From the NCBI GenBank assembly GCA_963667145.1, contig OY762943.1, positions 620,001 through 684,000 on the forward strand: a stretch of 64,000 nucleotides of DNA. The letters are read 5' to 3'. Below, in pieces: positions 43,046-53,300 of the stretch. The notes under the pieces were generated by a model. It was not told the origin of the DNA. It saw only the letters and a list, made by a program, of their open reading frames with translations, and ran no database searches. Both the position numbers and the translations under genes were made by a program. The DNA comes from G963667145 sp963667145. GTDB lineage: Bacteria > Cloacimonadota > Cloacimonadia > G963667145. Positions within the stretch are counted from its first letter, which is position 1. The number at the start of each line of letters is the position of its first letter.

Positions 43046-44608
43046 CTAATTCGTAGAAAATCTCTTTTTGATGTAAATTTGCTGAACTGTAGAAAGTAAA
43101 TTGAACACAGCCCAGTACAGCACCAAACCAGACGGGAAATCACGGAAAATGAACACCATGAAAATCGGCATTCCGTACATCATCATTTTTTGGGTAGATT
43201 GCATCGCCTTTTGTTGATCTGTCATCTTGGAAGTATCTCCTCCACCCATAGCGGTAAACTTCTGTTGCACGTACATAAAGACACCCATCAAAACAGGCAA
43301 AATGTAATACGGATCGGGAGCAGACAAATCAGCTATCCAACCCACAAAAGGTTGCTGACGCAGGGCAATAGAAAACTTCAAAGCTGGATACAAAGCGATA
43401 AAAATCGGAATCTGTAACAAAAGAGGCAAACATCCACCAAGCGGATTAACGCCGTAATTTTTGTACACCATACGAAGCTCGTTATTCATTTTGACCTTAT
43501 CATTCTTATACTTACTTTGAATTTCCGCTATCATCGGCTGAATCTTTTGCATTTTCTGAGTCGATTCAAACATTTTGTGTGTAAGCGGATATAATATCAG
43601 TTTGAGCAAAATGGCAAAAATGATAATCGCCACACCATAATTCGGAATGAACTTATGAACAAATCTCAAAATCTTTATGAAAAAATTGCTGAGCCAATTC
43701 AAAAAACTCCAAGTCTTGTCAGAAATCTTCTCAAATCCACCACCCATAGTTTGCAAATCTTGAATCAAAACGGGACCTAAGTACACTCGGTATTTATGAG
43801 AAAAATTGTCTTTGTTCTCTTGAATTCTAAAATTAGCAGAAGGATTATCATCAACAGCAAAGAACTCACTCCTGACAACATTTTCAAATCCTAATTTCCG
43901 CACTCCCAACACAAAATACTTATTATAAACTGCGATAAATGAAGCATCTCCTTCGTAAACTTCAGACTCATCGTCGAAGCTACTCAAAGTTTCATTTTCC
44001 AAACTATTTTCAACATAAGCAGCCGAACCATAATCACGATTTTTGCCCTTCACGTGCAATTCCGTCTCGGCGATACCATCATCCATACTGATTTGATAAT
44101 GATTGAATTTCTTGCCAGCAACTCTAAGCTCAAAGCCCAAAGTATAATCCGAGCCTAAAGTAAATATTTTTTCGTGATTATCACCCACAAATTTGAGAGA
44201 ATTTTCACTCAACTTATAGTCAAAAAGGAAATTTTGATAATCGTTTTGGTCAAAAGAAACAGAAAGAGCTTTGCCTGCCAAAAGATTGAGAGGAACCTCA
44301 CCTGCCAAATCTTTGAAGTAACCTTTGAGATATGCCCCCACAAGCTGACCGCCCTGATTGGAAAAAACAAGCTTTACCTTATCGTTCTTCAAAACGATGT
44401 TATTGTTCAACTTAATGCCATCGCGAACCTTAGAAACCTTTACCTCAGATTGCACAGTTTCTTTTGCGGAACTCTTCTTTTCAACGGTCTCAACCGTTGA
44501 TTTACTTTCTTTCTGAGAGGTTTTATCAGCTTTTGACGACATGTACTGACTACTCAAAAAGAATACGCCAAAAATTAGTATTACTGCCAAAAATGTTCTC
44601 TTGTCCAA
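43046..44608 (-). CDS. yidC: Membrane protein insertase YidC
   Basis: A 520-residue Oxa1-family insertase. There is an N-terminal membrane helix (FLAVILIFGVFFLSSQYM), then a periplasmic beta-supersandwich domain typical of Gram-negative YidC (residues ~75-290), then the five-helix insertase core with NYGVAIIIFAILLKLILYPL, NPLGGCLPLLLQIPIFIALY and a positively charged tail. It works with SecYEG or alone. The start is TTG, with AGGAGAA upstream. It is the last gene of the superoperon. Confidence 0.95.
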   Translation of the reverse strand: MDKRTFLAVILIFGVFFLSSQYMSSKADKTSQKESKSTVETVEKKSSAKETVQSEVKVSKVRDGIKLNNNIVLKNDKVKLVFSNQGGQLVGAYLKGYFKDLAGEVPLNLLAGKALSVSFDQNDYQNFLFDYKLSENSLKFVGDNHEKIFTLGSDYTLGFELRVAGKKFNHYQISMDDGIAETELHVKGKNRDYGSAAYVENSLENETLSSFDDESEVYEGDASFIAVYNKYFVLGVRKLGFENVVRSEFFAVDDNPSANFRIQENKDNFSHKYRVYLGPVLIQDLQTMGGGFEKISDKTWSFLNWLSNFFIKILRFVHKFIPNYGVAIIIFAILLKLILYPLTHKMFESTQKMQKIQPMIAEIQSKYKNDKVKMNNELRMVYKNYGVNPLGGCLPLLLQIPIFIALYPALKFSIALRQQPFVGWIADLSAPDPYYILPVLMGVFMYVQQKFTAMGGGDTSKMTDQQKAMQSTQKMMMYGMPIFMVFIFRDFPSGLVLYWAVFNLLSTVQQIYIKKRFSTN

Positions 44609-44626
44609 AATAAATTCTCCTAAGTT

Positions 44627-44845
44627 TTACTTTAGCGGGTCAAATCCGCCTTTAGAAAAAGGGTTGCACCTTAAAATTCGCCAAGCACTCAAAAAAAAGG
44701 CTTTAAAGAAAGAGTATTTTGTGAAAGCCAAACGAGAATATTCACTGCAAGAAGGTGTAAATCGACAACTATTCGGCAAATATGGCGAAACACAATTTTT
44801 ATATATCCAGAGTAGAAACAAAATAATTTTGTTAAAAAAAACCAC
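44627..44845 (-). CDS. yidD: Membrane protein insertion efficiency factor YidD
   Basis: A 72-residue protein with an N-terminal hydrophobic helix and the family core YKNCVSPYLPNSCRFTPSCSEYS near residues 15-37, then AWRILRCNPFSKGGFDP. It assists YidC-dependent insertion. The GTG start overlaps the rnpA stop in TAGTG. Confidence 0.93.
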   Translation of the reverse strand: MVFFNKIILFLLWIYKNCVSPYLPNSCRFTPSCSEYSRLAFTKYSFFKAFFLSAWRILRCNPFSKGGFDPLK

Positions 44846-45159
44846 TATCTACAGCCCAAAGTTTTCTCTTGAAAAGTGTTCATAGACGAGCATACATCTT
44901 CCCAATCTAAAAATCCGCTATCTTTCTTCCCTATCACCATCACCTTGTGATTGTCCAATCTACCGAAATCACGAAAATAATGTTTGAGATGTCTTTTTAA
45001 CTTATTTCGCTTGTTAGCCTTACCAACTTTTTTGGATAAGACTATTCCCACAGCAGACTCAATATCCTTAGCCATTAAAAAGGTAAAGTACTCCGAAGAG
45101 TACCTTTTCCCTATAGCATAAAGCTCTTTAAATTCTCTGTCGTTACGAAAAAAACGCAT
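44845..45159 (-). CDS. rnpA: Ribonuclease P protein component
   Basis: A 104-residue basic protein that assists the RNase P ribozyme in 5' maturation of tRNAs. The RNR motif region KVGKANKRNKLKRHLKHYFR near residue 45 is diagnostic, as is FRNDREFKELYAIGKRYSSEYF at the N-terminus. Its ATG overlaps the rpmH stop in TAATG. Confidence 0.93.
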   Translation of the reverse strand: MRFFRNDREFKELYAIGKRYSSEYFTFLMAKDIESAVGIVLSKKVGKANKRNKLKRHLKHYFRDFGRLDNHKVMVIGKKDSGFLDWEDVCSSMNTFQEKTLGCR

Positions 45160-45293
45160 TAATGAGAAAGTCTTTTTCTTCCCTTGGATCTTCTCGCACT
45201 CAATATCTTACGACCGCTAGCCGTGGACATACGCTTACGAAAACCATGCTTGTTTTTTTTCTTTCTATTATGAGGTTGAAATGTTCTTTTCAT
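45159..45293 (-). CDS. rpmH: 50S ribosomal protein L34
   Basis: A 44-residue highly basic protein. It reads MKRTFQPHNRKKKNKHGFRK, then RMSTASGRKILSARRSKGRKRLSH, a full-length L34. The classic rpmH-rnpA-yidD-yidC order follows with one-base overlaps. Elsewhere this cluster usually lies near dnaA and oriC; here it follows rpsG by 12 bp. Confidence 0.95.
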   Translation of the reverse strand: MKRTFQPHNRKKKNKHGFRKRMSTASGRKILSARRSKGRKRLSH

Positions 45294-45305
45294 CTTCGCA
45301 CTCCG

Positions 45306-45776
45306 TTACCATCTAATGTGGGCAAAAGCTCTGTTTGCCTCCGCCATTTTGTGAGTTTCGTCCTTTTTCTTAACACTGGCACCCTCACCATTATTAGCAG
45401 CCATCAACTCTTCAGCCAATCTTTTGCTCATAGTGTTCTCTTTGCGAGTACGTGCAAAATTAATCAACCAACGAAAAACCATAGCTTGTCCCTCTTTTAG
45501 TCCGATTTCTCTGGGAACTTGGTAGTTGGAACCACCCAATCTCTTGGAAACCACTTTTACTTGAGGAGTGGCATTTCTAAGAGCACCCTCAAAAACATCT
45601 ATAGGGTCTTTCTCTGTTTTTTCTTTGATAATATCAAACGCATCATAAACTATTTGCTCTGCCAAAGATTTTTTGCCTTTGAGCATCAAATTATTGATAA
45701 ACTTACTGAGTTTCACACTGTTATACTTATAATCGGGGGTAATTTTTCTTTCTACCGCTTTTCTTCTACGAGACAT
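45306..45776 (-). CDS. rpsG: 30S ribosomal protein S7
   Basis: A 156-residue S7, standard length. MSRRRKAVERKITPDYKYNS, LMLKGKKSLAEQIVYDAFDII and ALRNATPQVKVVSKRLGGSNYQVP are family signatures. It binds the 3' major domain of 16S rRNA and nucleates head assembly. It follows rpsL by 19 bp; fusA does not follow. Confidence 0.97.
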   Translation of the reverse strand: MSRRRKAVERKITPDYKYNSVKLSKFINNLMLKGKKSLAEQIVYDAFDIIKEKTEKDPIDVFEGALRNATPQVKVVSKRLGGSNYQVPREIGLKEGQAMVFRWLINFARTRKENTMSKRLAEELMAANNGEGASVKKKDETHKMAEANRAFAHIRW

Positions 45777-45795
45777 CTATTACCAACTCCTTGAT

Positions 45796-46167
45796 TTATT
45801 TAGCTTTTTTAGCACCGTATTTGGAACGGGAAGTTTTTCTTCCTTCTACGCCTTCGGCATCGTGAGAGCCACGTACTACGTGATAACGTACACCTGGCAA
45901 GTCTTTTACACGACCACCGCGAACCAATACTATTGAGTGCTCTTGTAACTTATGTCCCTCTCCTGGGATATAAGCTGTTACTTCTTTTCCGTTTGAAAGC
46001 CTCACTCTGGCAACCTTACGCAAGGCTGAGTTAGGCTTTTTAGGAGTAGTGGTGTAAACCCTAGTGCAAACGCCCTTTCTCTGAGGACATTGATCCAATG
46101 CACGATTCTTTTTGGTTTTTACAACTTTTTTTCTACCCTTTCTAATAAGTTGATTTATTGTAGGCAC
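45796..46167 (-). CDS. rpsL: 30S ribosomal protein S12
   Basis: A 123-residue S12 at the decoding centre. PTINQLIRKGRKK, CTRVYTTTPKKPNSALRKVARVRL and the PGEGHKLQEHSIVLVRGGRVKDLPGV loop are conserved; the lysines where streptomycin-resistance changes occur (TTPKKPNSA and GRVKDLPG) are wild type. The start is GTG after GGAGGAAG. It follows rpoC by 17 bp. Confidence 0.97.
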   Translation of the reverse strand: MPTINQLIRKGRKKVVKTKKNRALDQCPQRKGVCTRVYTTTPKKPNSALRKVARVRLSNGKEVTAYIPGEGHKLQEHSIVLVRGGRVKDLPGVRYHVVRGSHDAEGVEGRKTSRSKYGAKKAK

Positions 46168-46184
46168 TGCCTTCCTCCAAACTT

Positions 46185-49100
46185 TTAAATTTCTCCAAGT
46201 AGGTCTTCCACACTTTCCTCTGCAACCTCTTCCTGACTCAGAATGGAAGAAACAGCTCCGGATAAACCTTCTTTTTCACTTATCAATCTATCAAATTTAT
46301 CTCTATAATGCTTGCTTCCCGTACCAATAGGCACAAGATGTCCAAGGATTATATTCTCTTTTTGACCATTGAGTGGGTCAACTTTCCCTTCGATGGCTGA
46401 ATGTGTCAATATTTTTGTTGTCTCCTGAAACGATGCGGAAGAGAGCCAACTATCGGAGTACAATGCAGCTCTGGTAATACCTAAAAGCACTGGCTCAAAA
46501 GTAGCCACAGTTCCTTCGCTCTCCTCAACAATCTTATTTTCCTCCATAACTCTAGGTCTGGCAACTATCTCATCTTGAAGGAAGATAGTGTTTCCTGGGT
46601 CAACAATTCTTACGTTTTTCAGCATCTGCTTGATTATCACACCAACGTGCTTATCATCGATTTTCACACCTTGCTTACGATACACGCTTTGGATACCGTT
46701 TAGAATTAACCTTTCAGCTTCTCCAATTCCTTTTGCTTTCAACACATCATGTGGGTCAAGAGGTCCATCGGAAAGAGCGTTTCCAGCTTCCACAAAGTCG
46801 CCTTGATGCACAATAATCCGCTTGCCAAGAGGAATGATATATTTTTGCTTCTCACCGTTTTCAGTCTCCACAAAGATTTTCCGCCCTGTTCTGGATAAGT
46901 CACCAATAGTAATTCTGCCGTCCACTTCCGAAATAACAGCTTTATTTTTGGGAACTCTTGCCTCAAACAATTCCTGAACTCGTGGCAAGCCTCCCGTAAT
47001 ATCGCCCTGAACTTCCGAAGCTCTGGACGTTCTACCCAAAATACTTCCTGGGAAAACGTGATCTCCTTCCTCAACATCAACACTGAGATTCGGTGGAAGA
47101 GGTATTATTTCCTCTCCTTTCGCACCGACAATACGAATTTGAGGTTGAATCTTACGGTCTTTTGAAGCTATAATCGTGATTTCTTTGTTGCCGGTAAGCT
47201 GATTGAACTCCTCTTTGATGGTTGTATCTTTCACAAATCCGTCGAACTCAACTTTACCCTTGGTGGTAGCGATAATCGGATGCGAGTAAGAGTCCCAAGA
47301 AATAAGTTTGGTGTTGGCAACAACGCTTTCGCCCTCTTTCACATATACGGTGGAAGCGTATTCAACATCGTGCTCTTCCAACACATTGTCATCAGCATCC
47401 ACAATCGCAATTTTACCCAAGTGACCTTTGGCAATAATGTTTCCGTCTGTGTCTTCGATGATGTTCATTCTGACGTACTTCACGATACCATCAACCGAAG
47501 AAACTCTTTCGGAAATTTCCACGTTGGTGGAAGCTGAACCTCCAGAGTGGAAAGTACGCAAAGTCAATTGTGTACCAGGCTCTCCAATGCTCTGAGCAGC
47601 AATCACTCCCACAGGCTCGCCAATGGTAACCATCTTGGATGTTCCCAAGTTTCGTCCATAGCACTTAACACATATACCTTCTTTGGCTTCGCAAGTTAGC
47701 ACCGATCTGATTTTTACTTTGGAAACGCCTCTTTGCTCCACAATATCGGCAGATTCGTTGGTGATTTCTTCGTTAGCAACAACCAAAACCTCGCCTGTTT
47801 CAGGGTCGAGAATATCTTCACTGGCAACACGACCTCTGATTCTCTCGGAAAGAGACTCCACAACCTCAAGACCTTCCTTGAGAGCGGAAACTTCCAAACC
47901 TTTGATAGTTCCACAATCTTCAGTATTGATTACCGCATTGCGGGCAACATCCACAAGCCTTCTGGTCAAATATCCTGCATCCGCTGTTTTCAGAGCGGTA
48001 TCAGCAAGACCTTTACGAGAACCGTGAGTGGAGAGAAAATATTGGAACAAATCGAGACCCTCTTTGAAGTTCGCCTTAATCGGTGTCTCAATAACTCCCA
48101 AATCGTCGTTGTCAGCTTTAACAGGTTTGTCCATAAGCCCACGCATAGCACCAAGCTGCTTGATTTGGTCTTTACCACCACGAGCACCTGAAATATGCAT
48201 AATGTGAATGGAGTTAAGTCCGTCTTGGTCTCTGCTCACCTCTTCCATTAATTCCTCAGTAATCTCCTCGGTAACCATTTTCCAAGTATCCACACTTCTA
48301 TTTTCGCGTTCACGGTCGGTAATCCTACCTTCCATGTAGTTTTGCATAATCTCATCAATTTTTTTCTCGGCTTCAGCGATTTTAGTTTTCTTCACCTCAG
48401 GCACTATCACGTCTCGGAAGCTAAAAGTAATTCCAGAAATAGTCGCATATTTGAAACCGAGGTCTTTCAATCTGTCCAAATACTCCGCAGTGGCAGCCTG
48501 ACCAACAGTTTCAAAAATTCTTGTTGAAAAGCTGTTGATTCTACCCTTATCGAACACATGATTTTGGAACTCGATTTCCTCAGGAACAATGCTGTTGAAG
48601 ATAACTCTGCCGACGGTAGTAGTGATGAATTTTCCATCTACCTTGAACCTAATCCAAGAATGCAATCTCATCGATCTCTCGGACAAAGGCTTTCCAGAAA
48701 ATCTCTCGTTCAGAAAAACCGCCATCAATTCTTGAGCGTCACCGTAATATTTGATTTTCTTCTCATCTTTCGGCATAGGATTTTTTTCCATGGTGAGATA
48801 ATAAATACCCAAAACTATATCTTGAGAAGCAAGCATCGCCAATTTACCACTGGCAGGCAAAAGCAAGTTGCGAGACGAAAGCATCAAAAGTTCGGCTTCT
48901 TGCACAGCTTGATCGGTGAGCGGCAAGTGAACAGCCATTTGGTCACCATCAAAGTCAGCATTAAACGGAGTACAAACCATCGGATGCAACTTGATAGCTC
49001 TGTCCTCAGTCAACACAGGATAAAAAGCCTGAATACCCAACTTGTGCAAAGTCGGTGCTCTGTTCAGCAGAACTGGATGACCTTCGATAACTTCTTGCAA

Positions 49101-50324
49101 AATTTTCCAAATCTTCGGCTGTCTTTTTTCTATTAGCTTTTTGGCTGTCTTGGTTTTTTCCACCTCGCCATAATGTTCCAATCTCTCTATCAAGAAAGGT
49201 TTGAAAAGTTCCAACGCCATCTCTTTGGGAATACCGCACTGGTCTATTTTTAGCTCAGGACCAACAGTGATAACGGAACGAGCAGAATAGTCCACACGTT
49301 TACCCAAAAGGTTTTGACGAAAACGCCCTTGCTTACCTTTGAGTTGATCTGTCAGAGACTTAAGTGGTCTATTTCCACTTCCCCTCACAGGCATAGATTT
49401 ACGGGAATTGTCAAACAAAGCATCCACAGCCTCTTGCAACATTCTCTTCTCATTACGCAAAATAACCTGAGGTGCTCTGATGCTAATCAACTGCTTGAGA
49501 CGATTGTTTCTGGCAATCACTCTGCGGTACAAATCGTTGAAGTCGGAAGTAGCAAATCTGCCACCATCCAACGGAACAAGCGGACGCAAAGTTGGAGGCA
49601 ACACCGGAAGCACTGTCATTATCATCCACTCAGGACGGTTGCTGGACTTGAGGAAAGAGTTAACAACTTTTAGCCTTTTGACGATAGAGGTTCTCTTCAG
49701 TGTGGAAGTTTCCAAGCTAAGTTGAGCCTTGAGTTGCATAGCCTCTTCGTCCAAATTTATCTGACACAAAAGCTCTCTGACGGCTTCCGCACCAATTCTG
49801 GCATCGAAGTCATCATCAACTTTATCGATAATCTCGTAGTAAGTTTCCGTGTCTATCAAATCCAATCTATCGTAATCACTATTTCCTGGGTCAAGAACGA
49901 TAAAAGATTCATAATAGAGAACTCTTTCCAAATCTTTCAGGGAAATATCCAACATAGTCGCGACCTTGCTGGGCATAGACTTGACGTACCAAATGTGAGA
50001 AACAGGCACAGCCAATTCGATGTGTCCCATACGTGTTCTGCGAACGCGGGAAGAGATTACTTCCACACCACAGCGGTCACAGACAGTCCCTGCAAAGCGA
50101 CGCTTTTTGTATTTTCCGCATGAACACTCAAAATCTTTTTCAGGTCCGAAAATCCTCTCACAAAACAGTCCGTCTCTTTCCGGTTTATGCGTTCTATAGT
50201 TTAGAGTCTCAGGTTTGGTCACCTCACCAAAAGACCATTCTTTAATCTTCTCGGGCGATGCCAAACTAATCTTCACTGCATCATAATCAGAAATTACTTC
50301 ATCTCTTTTAATTTTTCTTATCAC
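46185..50324 (-). CDS. rpoC: DNA-directed RNA polymerase subunit beta'
   Basis: A 1379-residue catalytic subunit. The N-terminal zinc finger is FECSCGKYKKRRFAGTVCDRCG near residues 66-85. The active-site Mg motif is NADFDGDQMAVHLPL near residue 455. The second zinc site is CEAKEGICVKCYG near residue 880, followed by the bridge/trigger-loop region EPGTQLTLRTFHSGG. The start is GTG with TGGAG upstream. It lies 16 bp after rpoB and has no terminator before rpsL. Confidence 0.98.
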   Translation of the reverse strand: MIRKIKRDEVISDYDAVKISLASPEKIKEWSFGEVTKPETLNYRTHKPERDGLFCERIFGPEKDFECSCGKYKKRRFAGTVCDRCGVEVISSRVRRTRMGHIELAVPVSHIWYVKSMPSKVATMLDISLKDLERVLYYESFIVLDPGNSDYDRLDLIDTETYYEIIDKVDDDFDARIGAEAVRELLCQINLDEEAMQLKAQLSLETSTLKRTSIVKRLKVVNSFLKSSNRPEWMIMTVLPVLPPTLRPLVPLDGGRFATSDFNDLYRRVIARNNRLKQLISIRAPQVILRNEKRMLQEAVDALFDNSRKSMPVRGSGNRPLKSLTDQLKGKQGRFRQNLLGKRVDYSARSVITVGPELKIDQCGIPKEMALELFKPFLIERLEHYGEVEKTKTAKKLIEKRQPKIWKILQEVIEGHPVLLNRAPTLHKLGIQAFYPVLTEDRAIKLHPMVCTPFNADFDGDQMAVHLPLTDQAVQEAELLMLSSRNLLLPASGKLAMLASQDIVLGIYYLTMEKNPMPKDEKKIKYYGDAQELMAVFLNERFSGKPLSERSMRLHSWIRFKVDGKFITTTVGRVIFNSIVPEEIEFQNHVFDKGRINSFSTRIFETVGQAATAEYLDRLKDLGFKYATISGITFSFRDVIVPEVKKTKIAEAEKKIDEIMQNYMEGRITDRERENRSVDTWKMVTEEITEELMEEVSRDQDGLNSIHIMHISGARGGKDQIKQLGAMRGLMDKPVKADNDDLGVIETPIKANFKEGLDLFQYFLSTHGSRKGLADTALKTADAGYLTRRLVDVARNAVINTEDCGTIKGLEVSALKEGLEVVESLSERIRGRVASEDILDPETGEVLVVANEEITNESADIVEQRGVSKVKIRSVLTCEAKEGICVKCYGRNLGTSKMVTIGEPVGVIAAQSIGEPGTQLTLRTFHSGGSASTNVEISERVSSVDGIVKYVRMNIIEDTDGNIIAKGHLGKIAIVDADDNVLEEHDVEYASTVYVKEGESVVANTKLISWDSYSHPIIATTKGKVEFDGFVKDTTIKEEFNQLTGNKEITIIASKDRKIQPQIRIVGAKGEEIIPLPPNLSVDVEEGDHVFPGSILGRTSRASEVQGDITGGLPRVQELFEARVPKNKAVISEVDGRITIGDLSRTGRKIFVETENGEKQKYIIPLGKRIIVHQGDFVEAGNALSDGPLDPHDVLKAKGIGEAERLILNGIQSVYRKQGVKIDDKHVGVIIKQMLKNVRIVDPGNTIFLQDEIVARPRVMEENKIVEESEGTVATFEPVLLGITRAALYSDSWLSSASFQETTKILTHSAIEGKVDPLNGQKENIILGHLVPIGTGSKHYRDKFDRLISEKEGLSGAVSSILSQEEVAEESVEDLLGEI

Positions 50325-50340
50325 AGTAAAACTCCATTAT

Positions 50341-53300
50341 TTACTCTTGTGCTTGTGCATCTTTCAAAAAATCTATATCAAATCCAAGTGATTTGAGCTC
50401 ACTTACCAACACCATAAAAGATTCTGGAGTGCCAGAAATTTCAGGGTTTTCACCAGAAACTATAGATTTGAAAGCGGATGTACGACCTTGCATATCGTCG
50501 GATTTGATGGTAACCATCTCCTTCAACAAGTTCGCTGCACCATAAGCCTCCAAAGCCCAGACCTCCATCTCTCCCAAACGCTGTCCACCATGCTGAGCCT
50601 TTCCGCCCAAAGGTTGTTGAGTGATAAGCGAATAAGGTCCTGTGCTTCTGGCATGCATCTTGTCTTTTACCAAGTGGTTAAGTTTCAGGAGATACATCAT
50701 CCCGACAGTTACTCGCTGGTCAAATTGCTCACCAGTTTTGCCATCGTACAACACTTGCTTGCCATCGGCGTCCAAACCTGCCTTATCCAGAGCGTCCAAA
50801 ATATCTTGCTCGGTTGCTCCATCAAAAACTGGAGTTTCAACATTGAATCCTAATATTTTAGCGGCAATTCCTATGTGTGTCTCAAAAATTTGTCCGATGT
50901 TCATACGAGAAGGCACACCAAGAGGATTCAGAACTATGTCAACAGCCTCGCCATCAGCGGTGAAAGGCATATCGGCAATAGGAGCAATTTTGGAAACCAC
51001 ACCCTTGTTACCGTGACGACCAGCCATTTTGTCACCAACAGAAATCTTTCTCTTTTTGGCGATATAGACTTTAACCATCTTGAATACACCTTGCTCAAGT
51101 TCATCACCTTGACGAACACGATCTCTCAACTTCTTGTAAACATTCTCGTTCTCACCGTAAGCAACCTTAACCCTGTAAATGACTGTATCGTAAAATTCGT
51201 TGTTAAACTCCTGATTGGAAGTAAAAGAAGCTTTCAAGTCCAATGTTTTGAAGTCGATTGCTTCGATATCACTTTTGGCAATTTTTTTGCCCGGCTCGAC
51301 AAAATAATGTCCTGAAGTCCTGCTTTTGATGTCCTTGGAAGTCTTGCCAACAATCTTTTTCAAAAACTCAGCTTTCAAAAATTGTTGCACTTTAATGTTG
51401 CGACTTTCAAAATCTTTTTTGTATTTATTCAGCTTAAACTCTTTTTCTTGCTCGGCATCCAAATCGTCTTCTTCACGAGAAAATACACGAACATCTACAA
51501 CAACACCTTCCATACCTGGCTTAGCTTTCAGAGAAGTGTTGGTAAAATCACCAGCTCTATCTCCAAACAAAGCACGCATTAAGTTTTCCTCAGGAGATGG
51601 GTCAATATCAGAGCTCTTGGGAGTAATCTTGCCGACAATAATGTCGCCAGATTCTATCACACTACCCAAACGAATTACACCCGTCTTGTCCAAGTTACGC
51701 AATGCATATTTAGAAACATCAGGAATATCGTAGACAAGCTCTTCCCTACCCGACTTCATCTCCCTAACCAAAATCTCTTTTTCCTCGATGTACAAAGAAG
51801 TAAAAGCGTCTTCCCAAGCGACTTTCTCGTTCAAGATGATAGCATCCTCATAGTTGTATCCGTACCACGACATAAAAGCTACTTTCAGGTTGCGACCAAG
51901 AGCCAAGCGACCATCGTTTACAGAAGGTCCGTCGGAAATAAAATCGCCTTTTTTAACAATCTGACCAACCTTAACAACTGGTCTTTGGTTTATACAAGTA
52001 TCTTGGTTTGAGCGTTTATATTTGGCGAAATCTATTCTGCAAGTCTTGTCAATGCTCACATCATCACTATCGTCGATTTTTTCCAACTCAACATAATCCG
52101 CAGTAACTTCAACAACTTTGGCATCAAACGGAGCAAGACGAACGTTAGCGGAACTTCTGGCTACCACCTTTTCCATTCCAGTTCCCACCACGGGAAATTC
52201 AGGATTAAGAAGCGGCACAGCTTGACGTTGCATGTTAGAACCCATCAAAGCACGAGATGCGTCGTTGTGCTCCAAGAAAGGAATAAGTGTTGTGGACAAG
52301 CTCATAGCCTGCATCGGCGAAACGTCCAAGTAGTTGATTTCACTCTTGGCAACTTGCAAAAATTCGTCACCGCGTCTTGCAAACACGAAATCTCTAACAA
52401 TTTTGCCCTCGTCATCTATTTCGATACCTGCCTGAGCAACCGTAGCTTTGGCTTCAACAGCAGAATTCAGGTAAACTATATCTTTCAAGACAACGCCGTT
52501 TTCCACTTTGTAATACGGTGTTTCCAAGAAACCAAAAGCGTTAACTCTGGAAAAAATAGCAGGCGAGTTGATAAGCCCAATGTTAGGACCCTCAGGAGTT
52601 TCTATCGGACAAATTCTGCCGTAGTGCGAGTTGTTAACGTCTCGCGACTCCATTCCAGCACGCTCTCTCTCCAAACCACCAGGTCCCAAAGCGGTAAATC
52701 TCCTCTTGTGAGTGAGTTCCGCCAAAGGATTGGTTTGCTCCATAAACTGCGACAATTGACCAGTGAGGAAGAAAGATTGCACAACGGACGACAACGTATT
52801 GGAATTTATCAAATCGTAAATCGTCACCTCTTCGGGAGAAGAAATCGCCATTCTCTCCACAGCCACTCTCGCCAAACGACTAAGCCCAACGTTATATTGC
52901 TCTTGCAACAGTTCGCCAACAGAACGAACTCGTCTATTTTCCAAATAATCTATATTATCAACGACGTCCTTGCCATCAAAAATGGAAATCAATCTCTTAA
53001 TAATCGCAATTATATCCTCTTTGCTGAGAACAAATTGGTCTTCGGGCAAATCCAAGTCCAACTTTTTATTGATGTTGTAACGTCCTACTTTTCCAATAGA
53101 ATAACGTCTGTCATCAAAAAACAAAGAGTTCACAAAAGATGCTGCATCTTCCTCGGATGGATTTTCTCCCGGACGCATCAAGGTATAAATTTTATGGCTT
53201 GCCTCGGAAGTGCAAGAAGTTCCGTCCTTTTCCAAAGTGTTTTCAAGCACACTAATTGTCGTGTTAATATCGCCAGAAATCACAGCAACTTCTTTCAAAC

